Source: CAWUIO01 sp963922455
GTDB lineage: Bacteria > Bacteroidota > Bacteroidia > Cytophagales > Microscillaceae
Reading direction: 5' to 3'
NCBI GenBank assembly: GCA_963922455.1
Contig: CAWUIO010000009.1
Location: forward strand, 1 to 64,000
Length of the DNA stretch: 64,000 nucleotides
Shown here in pieces: positions 1 to 11,200 of this stretch. Both the position numbers and the translations under genes were made by a program. How positions within the stretch are numbered: position 1 is the stretch's first letter; the number at the start of each line of letters is the position of its first letter. The notes below the pieces were generated by a model. The model had not been told where the DNA came from and did no database searches. It saw nothing but the letters and a program-made list of their open reading frames with translations.

Positions 1-60
1 TCGCTGCCTTTCCCCGCCGGGCCTACACGAGCTCAAACAGGCCGCTCTATCCCTCCGCCA
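1..60 (+). repeat. Dispersed structured repeat, copy 1 (cut by window edge)
   Basis: 3' half of the GC-rich dispersed element. It carries the conserved block GCTCAAACAGGCCGCTCTAT followed by CCCT and a terminal GCCA. The 5' arm lies outside the window, so stem pairing cannot be tested here. Confidence 0.8.
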
Positions 61-263
61 GATGGGGTAGCGGGGAGTTGGCCCGGCTTACCCTGATTGG
101 TATTTCCTCTCCGCTCTACCTCCATTTGATGTATTAGCCAGGCGGCCCCAAATCAAAGATGTTCGGAGTGCCCACGTAGCGATAGCAAGGGGAGATATAT
201 GTAGCAATCTCGAGGTAGGAAAAAAACTCACTCCTTGCCATTCGCCACTCACCTATCCAAAAA

Positions 264-392
264 GGCTTAGGGATGGAACGGCCTGTTTGAGCCCGTCGCT
301 GGGGGTGGGCTGGCCGGCGAGTAGTGACAGCCCGACCCGCGCGGGCTCTCCATGTCCCAGAAGCCGCTTATTTCCTTGCGCGGGGAAGCCCC
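264..392 (-). repeat. Dispersed structured repeat, copy 2
   Basis: Complete copy in reverse orientation. The closing stem GGCTT (264-268) pairs with AAGCC (386-390), and the internal stem CCCGCGC/GCGCGGG is intact around an unconserved loop. A reading frame at 287-616 runs through it but has no protein-like features. Confidence 0.85.
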
Positions 393-1131
393 AAAGAAGC
401 CTGATGCCCTACCATAGAAAGTCTGACCTCCCTACCCTAGTATATTTTCCAGCTTTAGCAGCCACTATTTTACGGGCTAAGGGAATTGCGTTTGATATTG
501 CTTGTCACCTTTTTAGCGTGGCTATGGCTTATTTTGCCCGCAATTATCGTTTACAAAATTTTGCGAAAAGGATGTACTTATCCCCTTGGGTGTATTGGGT
601 GCTCCCGGCTTTGTGATGTTCCTCGGAAGTTTTTCTATTAGTTTTCAAACTATTAAAGCTCCAAAAAGTAGTTCAGTAAAATCCCTGAGGCAAGAATATA
701 AAACGAGCCTCATCCTAAGAGGCAAGATGGCATGGGCCGTCCTGTCTTTTTTCAGATCATCAAAATTGTCACATGAAAAGAGGGGGATAGTTTAAGTAAT
801 GGTCTATCAAGGGATTAGGCAAAGGCTCTTTGGATTGAGCTAAGAAAGCAGGGCAATTATCGAAAAAAATTGCAATTCTGCCGATTTTTCCCCATATTTG
901 AAAACATGGGCTAAAAAACCATAAGCTACTGATCCTCAATAGCTTAGTACTTGTTGCTACTTTCCTGACACCTACTCAAAAAACTGAGCGTATCCCGGAG
1001 AAATGCTATCATGCCTGGCCGGAGCATTGCTTCTTTTTTTCTATTTAATTCATACTCAGCAAGTCACATACCTGGTTGATATAAGACCCGAAGGTTTTAA
1101 AAGTTTCTAAACATTCCATAATTTCAATATT
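393..1131. other. No gene supported
   Basis: Between repeat copy 2 and nrdB I see only short overlapping frames (for example 586-795) with no recognisable protein features. A 6-bp stem AATGCT/AGCATT at 1002-1028 followed by a T-run could be a weak terminator for something upstream, but nothing convincing precedes it. The nrdB promoter should lie near the right end; no clean TAnnTTTG box was found there. Confidence 0.5.
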
Positions 1132-2112
1132 ATGAGTCAATCTATAGTAGATGAGCCATTATTGGCGGAAAATAAAAATCGATTTGTTCTTTTTCCCATC
1201 AAACACGCAGACATCTGGCAAATGTACAAGCAGGCTGAGGCCAGTTTTTGGACAGCCGAAGAAATTGACCTGGTACAAGATTTAAAAGATTGGGAAAACT
1301 TAAATGACGGAGAGCGTCATTTTATTTCTCACGTGCTAGCCTTTTTTGCGGCCAGTGACGGGATTGTCAATGAAAACCTGGTGGTTAACTTTATGGAAGA
1401 AGTGCAAACTCCTGAAGCGCGCTGTTTCTACGGTTTTCAAGTGATGATGGAAAATATTCACGCGGAGACTTACTCCTTGTTAATTGACACCTACATCAAA
1501 GATGCCAAGGAGCGAGACCACTTGTTTAATGCCTTGGAGACGGTACCTTGCGTAAGTAAAAAAGCTAATTGGGCCCTGCGTTGGATTGATAGCGAACTTT
1601 TTACCGAGCGTTTAATTGCCTTTGCGGCGGTTGAAGGAATTTTCTTTTCGGGTAGTTTCTGCTCTATTTTCTGGTTGAAGAAGCGTGGTTTAATGCCTGG
1701 TTTGAGTTTCTCTAATGAGCTAATTTCCCGCGATGAGGGCTTGCACTGCGATTTTGCTTGCTTGCTTTACAACAATTATATCAAGAACAAACTCCCGGAA
1801 GAGCGTGTCCGGCAAATTATTTTGGAAGCGGTTGAGATCGAGCAAGAGTTTGTCACCGATGCTCTACCGGTAGACCTTATTGGGATGAATGCCAAATTGA
1901 TGTCCCAATATATTGAGTTTGTAGCCGACCGCCTCTTGAATGAATTAGGATGCAAAAAAGTGTATAATGCAAGCAATCCTTTTGACTTTATGGAGATGAT
2001 CTCCTTGCAAGGGAAAACAAACTTCTTTGAGAAGCGAGTAGCTGAATATCAAAAGGCTGGGGTAAGTTCAAGCAAAGAGCAGCAGACTTTCAGCTTAGAT
2101 GAAGACTTTTAG
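1132..2112 (+). CDS. nrdB: Class Ia ribonucleotide reductase small subunit
   Basis: R2 subunit that houses the di-iron centre and tyrosyl radical used to reduce ribonucleotides to deoxyribonucleotides. All expected residues are present: metal ligands D76, E107, H110, E168, E202 and H205, and the radical tyrosine Y114 in HAETY. The C-terminus FSLDEDF matches the tail that docks into the large subunit. The sequence is strikingly close to eukaryotic R2 (for example WALRWI, SFSNELISRDEGLHCDFA and the tail), which is typical of several Bacteroidota. The 326-residue length is normal. No large subunit (nrdA) lies next to it in the window, so the partner must be encoded elsewhere or to the left. It converges on metK with a shared terminator between them. 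Confidence 0.97.
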   Translation: MSQSIVDEPLLAENKNRFVLFPIKHADIWQMYKQAEASFWTAEEIDLVQDLKDWENLNDGERHFISHVLAFFAASDGIVNENLVVNFMEEVQTPEARCFYGFQVMMENIHAETYSLLIDTYIKDAKERDHLFNALETVPCVSKKANWALRWIDSELFTERLIAFAAVEGIFFSGSFCSIFWLKKRGLMPGLSFSNELISRDEGLHCDFACLLYNNYIKNKLPEERVRQIILEAVEIEQEFVTDALPVDLIGMNAKLMSQYIEFVADRLLNELGCKKVYNASNPFDFMEMISLQGKTNFFEKRVAEYQKAGVSSSKEQQTFSLDEDF

Positions 2113-2170
2113 GCAATATAGTGTTTAGCTTATAGCCTAAAAAATTTGTTTATATACTTCAAGAATAAAC

Positions 2171-2206
2171 AAAAAAGCCTTTTCTCATCCAAGAAAAGGC
2201 TTTTTT
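2171..2206. terminator. Bidirectional terminator, nrdB/metK
   Basis: Perfect 15-bp stem (2171-2185 with 2192-2206) with a 6-nt loop. A-rich and T-rich flanks give a U-tract on both strands. It sits between the convergent stop codons of nrdB and metK. Confidence 0.92.
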
Positions 2207-2222
2207 ATGCTTTCGTTTAAGA

Positions 2223-3494
2223 TTACAAGTTAAAGGCAACTTTAAGTTGATCTACATAGTCTAGTTTTTCCCAAGTAAAGAATTCCAAGCCCTTCTTGGT
2301 TAGGGTACGTACTTCTTGTTTGACCCCATTTTCTTCTTTTACTTCTACTGGGTACACCTCTACTTCTTCGATATAAGAATCTCGCCCCATATGGCCATAA
2401 GCCGCAGTTACGGAGAAAATTGGGTTTTTCAAGCCAAAACGTTCTACGATGGCCTTGGGACGCATATCAAAAACTTCATCCAGGACTTTCGCAATTTGTA
2501 CATCGTCCATATTTACGTTCGAAGTACCGTAGGTGTTGATGTTTAAGGAAACTGGCTTAGCTACCCCGATAGCATAGGCTACTTGTACCAAAACTTCATC
2601 GGCAATGCCCGCTGCCACTACATTTTTGGCGATATGTCGAGTGGCATAGGCCGCACTACGGTCTACTTTTGAACTATCTTTTCCAGAAAAAGCTCCTCCC
2701 CCGTGGGCTCCTTTTCCTCCGTAGGTATCTACAATGATTTTACGGCCAGTCAAGCCTGCATCCCCGTGAGGTCCTCCAATTACAAACTTACCGGTAGGGT
2801 TAATGTGAAAGATCGTATTCGCATCAATGAGTTCGGCCGGGATCACCCTTGGCACGACGATGTTAACCACATCTTCTTTGATTTTTTGCAACATGACAGC
2901 TTCTGAATCAAAAGGGTCGTGTTGGGTAGAAACTACAATGGTATGTACGCGCTTTGGTAGGTTATCATCACCGTACTCGATGGTCACCTGAGCTTTGGCA
3001 TCCGGGCGAAGATAAGGCATTAATTGACTTTCTTCTTTTCGTATGACAGCCATTTCTTTCACTAAGCGGTGAGAAAAAGCCAGAGCCATTGGCATATATT
3101 CTGGAGTTTCCTTCGTGGCATAACCAAACATCATTCCTTGGTCGCCGGCTCCTTGTTCCTTTTCGTCACCCTCATCAACCCCTTGAGCGATATCAGGAGA
3201 TTGACTATGTAAGCTGACCATAATCCCACAGGATTCGGCATCAAATTGATAATCAGGGTGGGTATAACCAATTTTACGGATAGTTTCTCGTACTACATCC
3301 GGTATTTCAATGTACGCCTTCGTGGTAACTTCGCCAGCAACCACCACTTGCCCGGTAGTTACCAAAGTCTCGCAGGCAACCCGGGAGTTGGGGTCCTGGC
3401 TGAGCATTGCATCTAGGATAGCATCGGAGATTTGATCGGAGATTTTATCGGGGTGTCCCTCCGAAACCGACTCAGAGGTGAATAAATAAGCCAT
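2223..3494 (-). CDS. metK: S-adenosylmethionine synthetase
   Basis: Makes S-adenosylmethionine from methionine and ATP in the cytoplasm. The N-terminus MAYLFTSESVSEGHPDKISD, the signature GAGDQGMMFGYA and the glycine-rich GGGAFSGKDSSKVDRSAAY loop identify it. At 423 residues it is slightly longer than the E. coli enzyme, with a Bacteroidota-type C-terminal insertion (YPVEVKEENGVKQE). It ends at the bidirectional terminator shared with nrdB. A candidate Bacteroidota -7 box lies 65-72 nt upstream of the ATG; I saw no recognisable SAM riboswitch in the 130-nt leader. Confidence 0.97.
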   Translation of the reverse strand: MAYLFTSESVSEGHPDKISDQISDAILDAMLSQDPNSRVACETLVTTGQVVVAGEVTTKAYIEIPDVVRETIRKIGYTHPDYQFDAESCGIMVSLHSQSPDIAQGVDEGDEKEQGAGDQGMMFGYATKETPEYMPMALAFSHRLVKEMAVIRKEESQLMPYLRPDAKAQVTIEYGDDNLPKRVHTIVVSTQHDPFDSEAVMLQKIKEDVVNIVVPRVIPAELIDANTIFHINPTGKFVIGGPHGDAGLTGRKIIVDTYGGKGAHGGGAFSGKDSSKVDRSAAYATRHIAKNVVAAGIADEVLVQVAYAIGVAKPVSLNINTYGTSNVNMDDVQIAKVLDEVFDMRPKAIVERFGLKNPIFSVTAAYGHMGRDSYIEEVEVYPVEVKEENGVKQEVRTLTKKGLEFFTWEKLDYVDQLKVAFNL

Positions 3495-3558
3495 ATTGTT
3501 CTTTCAAAATTTTAGAGTAAAAAAGAAATTGACACTAGCTGATAGCTGTTCAAGGGGG

Positions 3559-3566
3559 CAAATTTA
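3559..3566 (-). promoter_or_regulatory. Candidate -7 box for metK
   Basis: Reads TAAATTTG on the minus strand, an exact match to the Bacteroidota TAnnTTTG element. No clear TTTG lies 19-21 nt further upstream, so the call rests on the -7 element and its position. Confidence 0.4.
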
Positions 3567-3626
3567 TATCAATTTAAAGGAAATGCGAAACCTTAATCAA
3601 GTTGATAGCGAGGGATATAAAAATCT

Positions 3627-3660
3627 AAAAGCCGGAAAAGGTAATTTTCCCGGCTTTTTG
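3627..3660 (-). terminator. Terminator after the porP/sprF-ompA gene
   Basis: Hairpin AAAAGCCGG/CCGGCTTTT with extra A/T pairing, just downstream of the stop at 3681 on the minus strand and followed there by T-rich sequence. It closes the two-gene surface-protein unit before the metK leader. Confidence 0.75.
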
Positions 3661-3680
3661 AAAGTAAAATTTAACATTTA

Positions 3681-5252
3681 TTATTTAATCAACTCAAATT
3701 CTACCCTACGGTTTTTAATTCTACCGTATTCGGTTTTGTTAGAGAGGAGCGGTTTCGTATCTCCGTGCGCCTCGAGTACTAATCGGTCTTGGGAAACCCC
3801 CTTGCTCATTAAGTAGTCAACCACAGCCTGGGCCCTCCTAACGGAAAGGTTATAGTTGTCCTTACCAATCGTACAGGTATGCCCGATGACCTTGACCCGC
3901 ATATCAGGATATTTCTTGAGAGTGCCAACAATGTTATCCAGGAGCTTGGCCGTAGCTTTATTAATATTATCACTCAAGTAGTAGAAGAAGGCTTTTCGCT
4001 TAAAAAGCTTTTCGGTGGAAACATCTGGCTTTTCTGTTACAGGATTTGGGATAAAGTCCCGATCGATCGTATCTGTATCTATTACAGAAATACCGTCTAT
4101 CCTAGCAACGATGGTGTATAGACTATCGCCTTCGGCCGTTTTCACTTCCAAAACGGTGGTATCTAGAATGGGATCTTGTAATTTTGGCGGGCCTTTCTCT
4201 CTACATTTTTTACCAAACTTCACTCCCAGAGAAAATTCAATAGCTCCCCCACCCAAATCTCTAAAATCTTGAGAAGCTCCCATATCGTAGCTGAAACCAA
4301 CAAAATAGTTGGGTTGGTTTACCTCTATCCCCATCACCACGGATCCGTTGCTGTCGTACCACAAACCGGCCCCAACATTTCCCTCTTTGATAAACCCTCC
4401 CCCTCCGAGAAAATTGTAATAGGTCATGGTTCCCAATCGGATTTCTTGGCTGTTTTTTTCTCGGACCAGCCGGAAATTGGGCTTTAAACTTACCATAGGG
4501 CTTAGCTCAAAAGAATAGGCTCCGTGGGCAGTAAAGTACATCGGGTTGGGATCGGCCTCACTAAAAAAGGCCGTATTGGGTTGGTTAATACTTTGTATGT
4601 TGAATCCTAAACTCGCTTTTTGGTTCCCGCAGGCATCGGCCATATAAAACATGGCGCCAAAATTGATGATGGGGAAGGTAACATTCGCGTTGAATAGCTC
4701 CGATTGTTCTCCGATGGCAATACTGGGGTCAAACACTTCTCCGTTCCATTGTTCGCCAGTGGTCAAGGCATTTTCGTCAACTCTTCTTTGAAAGAATCCC
4801 CCTTGGATACCTATACTAATATATTTTAGAAACCTTCGCGAAGAATCTTCGGCAGATACCGGAGTCAAATTAAAATTGGCAGCTGCGGTAAGGATCCCCC
4901 CGGTTGTATTGAGTAAGCCCCCTTCACCCGTACGGTCTTGTAAAAAGGAAAGGCCCAGTGCGCCTTTTCGCTTATAGCCCCCTTTAAGCCAAGGCATAGT
5001 AAACGATGCCATAGGAGATACGTAGGCTGTTCCCGAGCCAATTGTTTGACTTCTATAATTGAGGACTGCTTGCATTTGATTACTGGTCGCTATTGCTGCC
5101 GGATTGGTTTGTACCGGAGATAAATGATATTGTGTATAGCGTACATTTTGAGCGAATGCATAGGATCCAAATAAGCAAAATAGTCCAAATGTCAGGAAGA
5201 ATGTCCTGAGCCAGCATCTAAATTTCATTTTGTGTGTTGTCATTTCGTCCAT
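3681..5252 (-). CDS. PorP/SprF-family outer-membrane protein with C-terminal OmpA domain
   Basis: A PorP/SprF-type membrane domain fused to a peptidoglycan-binding OmpA domain. The signal peptide ends FGSYAFAQN. The PorP/SprF domain covers about residues 35-345 (YTQYHLSPVQTNPAAIA near the start), and the OmpA_C domain about 405-520 (RAQAVVDYLMSKGVSQDRL, then NRRVEF). PorP/SprF proteins pair with individual type IX cargo proteins; in Flavobacterium SprF is needed for SprB delivery. Here the gene starts 13 nt after the giant adhesin gene, so the two are almost certainly one transcript and one functional pair. ATGs at 5252, 5243 and 5228 are all possible starts; the last places the signal peptide right at the N-terminus. 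Confidence 0.9.
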   Translation of the reverse strand: MDEMTTHKMKFRCWLRTFFLTFGLFCLFGSYAFAQNVRYTQYHLSPVQTNPAAIATSNQMQAVLNYRSQTIGSGTAYVSPMASFTMPWLKGGYKRKGALGLSFLQDRTGEGGLLNTTGGILTAAANFNLTPVSAEDSSRRFLKYISIGIQGGFFQRRVDENALTTGEQWNGEVFDPSIAIGEQSELFNANVTFPIINFGAMFYMADACGNQKASLGFNIQSINQPNTAFFSEADPNPMYFTAHGAYSFELSPMVSLKPNFRLVREKNSQEIRLGTMTYYNFLGGGGFIKEGNVGAGLWYDSNGSVVMGIEVNQPNYFVGFSYDMGASQDFRDLGGGAIEFSLGVKFGKKCREKGPPKLQDPILDTTVLEVKTAEGDSLYTIVARIDGISVIDTDTIDRDFIPNPVTEKPDVSTEKLFKRKAFFYYLSDNINKATAKLLDNIVGTLKKYPDMRVKVIGHTCTIGKDNYNLSVRRAQAVVDYLMSKGVSQDRLVLEAHGDTKPLLSNKTEYGRIKNRRVEFELIK

Positions 5253-5265
5253 TGCCAGTCGTTGA

Positions 5266-8200
5266 TTAACGCGTGAGTATTACATTACCGGTTTTAGTAA
5301 ATGCTTGGTTATTGATGAATGTTCCAGATAAGGACCATACATAATTACCATTCTGTTGGGGCTGTCCTTTGAAGGTACCATCCCACCCGATATTTGGGTC
5401 AAGGTTAGTACCCTCGATCCATTGATCGGTTTCAAATACTAGCTGGCCGAGACGGTCAAAAATTCTTAATTGTACAGCCTGGATTCCTGTTCCATACACC
5501 TGGAGGCGGTCATTGGTTTGATCTCCATTCGGGGAGAACATGTTAGGAACAAATAACTCCAGAGGGACTACTTCCACATTTACGGATAAGCTCACCGAAC
5601 AGTTTCTATCATTGGTAATCAGGACACTAAAACGACCAGAGGCTTCTGGGGTAAATGTTAGGGTATTAGAAGGTCCATCGGCTAAAATATTTCCAAGAGA
5701 ATCTGTCCAAACAAAGTTTACCGCATCGGTAGCATTGGCCGTAAGTATGACTTCTTCACCTTTGGCTACTAAGGTATCGGGTGAAATGCTGCCATCGGTA
5801 ATCAATTTTAACTGTTCTTGTACCAAGAAAGGGCCAGCATTGGTGATACAACCTCCCTCATCCTGGATTACCAACCTATAATTCCCCTGGGTTAATCTAT
5901 TAATGTTTTGAGTTGTGGCTGAGAAAGACATATCTTCATCCTTGGACCAAGCAAAGCTATAGGGGCCATTGGTATTATTGCTGGTCAGCTCTACAAGAAT
6001 TTGTCCCGAGGGAGAATCTCCGCCTGTGCTTACACAGCTATCCGCATTAATAATGGTCTCTGTGATTCCTACGGTAGGGTTAGCTGGATCAACAGCAATG
6101 GCAATAGGCTGTCGCGGTCCTTCACAGTTGTTTCCATTAACAGCCGAAACATATACCGTATCCTCTCCATTTACATCAAACAAGTAGGTACTTTGATTTT
6201 CATTAGGAATTGGGGTTCCGCCCGTAGCTTGAGTATACCACCTATAGGATGTGGCCGTTGGCTCTTCTGCCGTAAGCGTTAAGGTACGAGGAAGCGGCGT
6301 CGTTGTACAAACGAAGCGGTCTGTCGTTTGAGGTAGCCCCGGGTTGGCTAGGATAGAGACATTGACCGGTGTTGCCTCAACGAAACATCCACTGGAGTCT
6401 ATTGTCTGAATCAGACGAATACTGCCGGAGTTGGCATCTCCCCAGGTTACCTGTATCCTATTAGGAGTAGATGGATCTACCAACGTATCGCTAGTACCGG
6501 TGGTGATCCATTGATACGTATGACCTAGTTCTAGTGGGGTAAGGGTTTCATATATATGACTAGCTCCCGAACACACCTGCAACAAACCATCCGTAGAAGT
6601 GATTTCAGGGCTTGGTAAGGGATTTACCTGCACGAAACCAATATCCCCTGGTCCTCCTGGAAGAGTGGTGGTATCTACACAGGAGCCACCTACGACTCCA
6701 ATAATAACCCGAACGTACTCAAAACCTCCCGAGATGTTATCCCATTGCACCTGTACTTCATTATTATTGGTGGAAAGGATGGTCCCGCCCTCAATAATCC
6801 AATCATATTGATAGGTAATACCCGCCGGAGCGGTAATGGCTTGATAGGTACCTATGCTACCCGCACAGATCTGGAAATCACCCGTCAAATTGTTAGGATC
6901 GGGAACATCGGTAAGGGTTACATGCATATCAGCGGCATCAACGATACACCCCGCGGGTGTTTCTTCGGTAAGTTGTACCACACCATTTCCGGTAGCTGGC
7001 CAAGTAACAATGATTACATTGTCTGCGCCTCCTGCAACAAAGGTACCCCCAATAACATTCCAGGTATAAGTGTTTCCTGCATTAAGCGAGGCAGTTTGAT
7101 AGGTATGCATTCTGCCCGCACAAGCCACGGTGTCCCCTTGAATTACAGGCAAAGGGTTTTCATTTACGCTGACCATAATTGTATCTTGGCCAAAGCACGC
7201 GGCAACTGTATTAATTGTCTCTCTAACCCGAATTTCAGCTGCTCCGGGATTCCCCCATACTACTTGTACCGAATCGAGAGTATGATTTGTCAAGGTATTC
7301 CCTCCACCAAGAAAAGTTCCTCCCACAACTTCCCAATCGTAGTTGTTGGCGGCATTGAAGGATGTTAAACGGTAGGTCAGCGTTTCTTGAGAACAAACAA
7401 CAAGGTTCCCATTGATTTCTGGATCGGGTACAGAATCGATTTGTACAGTAATGAAGGAAGTATCTGTACAGTTTGCCGAGTTCGTTTCGATAACCTCTAC
7501 CCTTCCTGAATCGGCACCCGTCCAAATAATATCTAAGGCGGTGATGTCTACTCCCGAAACTGTGGTCAAATTATTTGTTTGAAACACCCCATTAAATACG
7601 GTCCAGTTATAGGTATTACCCGCCACCGGGTTCGTAACGGAATAATTTGTGATATCATTCTGACAAACATTTGCCGATCCATTAAGAATAGGATCAGGGA
7701 TAGGCCGTATGGTTAAGAATAATAGCGTAGAATCTGAGCAGCCATTCGAGTTGGTTTCTATAAGTCTTAATTGGCCTACACCATTGGATGTCCATCGTAT
7801 ATCGATACTAGTAGGGCCGTCAGCCACGGTACCTGAGCCAGGAGCTTGTATTTCACCGTTCCCTCCACTAATTATCTCCCATCTGTACGTACTCCCCACT
7901 TGAACCATATCCACCTGATAGGTGACTAACTCGTTGACACAGACATTATCCGAACCTTGTATCCCAGGGGTAGGAGAAGCCTGAATTGTAACCGACTCTT
8001 CGGTAGTATCAGAGCAGCCCAGAGGAGTAATCTCAATTAAACGTATGGTGCCTGGGCTTGCCCCAGTCCAATAAACATCCGCTGTATTGGTATTACTTAG
8101 GCTAGTTCCCGCATTGCTGGCGAAGACTCCCCCAATCAATTCCCAATTATAGGTATTGGCTGCGTTAAACGTGGTGCTATCTACATCATAGGTGAAGAGT

Positions 8201-11200
8201 CCATTGTCACAAGCTGTGAAATCCCCTAGAATACTTGCCGTGGGTTTGGGTTGAATGACAACTGCATACAAAGGGCTTGATCCGGTACAACCGGCTCCAT
8301 TCGTCTCTTGTACTTGTACGGTACCAGCCGTTTGGGCCTCATCCCATTCTACTTGAATAGGAGTAGTTCCCGTGATAAGCACCGAGGTAGAACGACTTGG
8401 TAAAATTACTCCGCCGGTAACTATATATGTGTAAGTGGCCGTAAGCTGGGCATTTAGGGCTACATAGGAATGGGTCTCTAAGCCGCAGACCGTGTCTGCC
8501 CCAGTCGGGTCTATGAAAGGTTCGGGAGTAATATTGACCGTGACGGCTATTTCGGGAGTAATTCCTTCACAGGTAGTGTTCATATCTCTTTCAAGAACCG
8601 AAATTCGAGTACCCGTTGATTGGATCCAGCGTACATTGATAGGGCCCGCACCTTCTATACTAGTTGAATCATTATTAGTAATCACTCCCCCCGTAACCGT
8701 CCAGGTATATACACTATTTGGATTAGGTGCAGAACCTAATGAATAATCTAAGCTATCCCCAACACAAAGCGTAGTTGCAAAAGGCGTAGCATCCAAACTG
8801 GGTGTAGGGTTGGGTTGAATGGTAAAAGATAGGGTATCTGAGTTGCTACAATCAGTACCGGCAATTTGCTCAGTAAGCCGTATTTCTCCTGGGCCGGCTC
8901 CTCCCCACAATACAACAACAGAGTCTAAATCTACCCCTGAAAAACGTACCGTATCACTCACTGGGAAAGCCAGATTGCCTCCTACAACTTCCCAAGTATA
9001 CGTATTGCCCACATTCAGGGTATCCACGGTGTAAGAAACCGTAGAGTTTGCACAAATGTCTCCATTTGGAGCAATTACGGCTTCCAAAGCAATGGGAGGT
9101 ACAATGGCTGGGGTGGGGGCTTGTATAACCTCTGCCACTACGGGCACTAGAACTGATTCACAACCTGCCCGGTCAATAGAAACGGAGAAGTTTGAAGTAC
9201 GGTCAATTGGAAAAATAAGTGTATCATTCGTTTCACCAGGTATAATGGCTCCGGTAGAATCATACCAGACATAGCTACCATCTTCACCACCACTGGCCAC
9301 CAAGGTGACATCAACGTTGGCATTGCCAGCATCTCCACAAACGGCTCGGTTGCTTATGATAAGGGGTGGGGTAATTGTATTGGCTTCAATAGTAGCAAAG
9401 TTAGAGAAGATCTCTCCACATTGGGCACTTAATACAACCACACGGAAGCGGGTGTCGGTGAGGATTGTGCCCGTATTAAACGAGTCCATTCCCCCGGTAC
9501 CCGGTATAGCCACCCATCCACTACCATCATTTTGTTCCCAACGAACGATATCGGCAGCCACATATCCTTGATCATTTTCCCAAGTTAGGGGGACTCCACT
9601 GGTTCCTTGACATACAATGGCCGATCCATTGACTCGTCCGGCTGGGGTTTGTAAATATATCTTACGAATGACTTGATTATTTTTATCTACCACATAAACA
9701 GAACCATCCAAGGCAGCCAGAATCCCACTAGGATGCTTAAACCGGGCATCAAAAACCGGAATGGTATCCATTGCGTTTACGTTGCCAGCGGCGGCATCTA
9801 GTGTATCCGAAACGCTACCTCTCCTATTTGCATCGCCCGCAAATAAAGTAACCATACCATCCCGAATGACTTTGATTTTGTGATTGCGCCGATCTGCAAC
9901 ATAGATTTCACCTTCGGGCCCAATATCCAAATCTGCTGGGTAACCAAAACGGGCCGCGGTAAGGGGGCCATCTACATCACGGTCGGGATTGGAAATAAAT
10001 TCCCCTTCGGCCCCTGCTACGTGTACTACAGTATTACTAGCGGTATCTAGTTTTCGGATAACATTATTAAATTGATCAGCAAAAAGAATATTCCCTGAAC
10101 TATCTAAGACTATTCCTCCACCAAAAAACATAAGTGCACTGCCCGCAGGACCGTTGGTATGACCAGGACCGGTAAATCCGGGACGCGTCAGGCTAAATAC
10201 ACGCCGATCTGAGGTCACTATCTTAATTTTGTGGTTTCCCCGGTCGGATACATAGATATTTCCATTAGCATCTACCTCCAAATCGGTAGGACGGTTAAAG
10301 AAGGCCGTCAGGGGATCCAAAAGAGGTTCATCTTGCGCAGGATTATCTCCGTCGGCACCGCTTAAAGAAGGATTTCCAGCTATTATTTGTACTTCTTGGG
10401 TAGATGGGTTGATTTGCCGGATTACGTGATTAGACTTATCTGCAACAAAGATAAATCCGGTTGTAGGATCCACAGCTATTCCCGAAGGGCGGTTAAAACG
10501 AGCAGCCGTACCTATTCCGTCTACTTTACCAGAATTTCCCGGGCTACCGGCCAAAGTTGTATACGTTTCTGTTTCCAGATCTATTACCCGGATACAATGA
10601 CTAAATTCTTCAGCCAAATAAATCTTATTTTGGTCTGGTGAAAGAGCAAGGCTGATATTACCATCATTACTCGGCTCCCCATCATTATCATAACGGATTA
10701 AGGTCGTATCCATACCGCTAGTTACTACGCTAGCAATTGGTATCTCTCCAAACTGAAGGGTCAATTGGGCTAGGGTCCCCGTTTCTGGGGCAACGGCTTG
10801 CACACCAGGAGTTCCCACTAAGGTGGTCACAACCATTTGGGTATTGAAGGTGGTATCGATGGTAACTTCTGCTTCCAAAGTCTCCACACAACCGTTAAAG
10901 CTATGATTATACGTGACTGTATAGGTTCCTACTTCGGATAGCTCTCTATTAATCTCCCCCGTGGTGGTATTAAGTATTAGGTTCGTAGGGTCATTGGTAG
11001 AAAAACAAGGGCCGCCATTACACGGGTTATTCGGATCAAAGGATAAATCATTGGGAGAGATCTCGATAGTTGGCCTAACCATCGGATCGGCACAACCAGC
11101 ATCACACTTACAAATTACATTGGCTAGGGCCGGATCAGGAAAATACCCAAAACTAACGGCGGGACAAGGCTGGGCAAACCACAGTTCCTGTCCACCAAAT

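Noticed and set aside
287..616. 109-residue open frame on the + strand
   Set aside because: It starts inside repeat copy 2 and the translated protein shows no family, signal peptide or consistent composition.
586..795. 69-residue open frame overlapping the previous one
   Set aside because: No ribosome-binding site, no homology-like motifs; likely chance.
1002..1040. Hairpin with T-run resembling a terminator
   Set aside because: Only a 6-bp stem with a 15-nt loop and no convincing gene upstream.
3495..3630. Possible SAM riboswitch before metK
   Set aside because: Nothing in the leader resembles a known SAM aptamer by eye; only a -7 box and the terminator of the upstream gene are visible. 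A covariance search would be needed to be sure.
6745..7368. 207-residue antisense frame inside the giant adhesin gene
   Set aside because: It is the shadow of a repetitive PKD-like region; low-complexity product with no domain.
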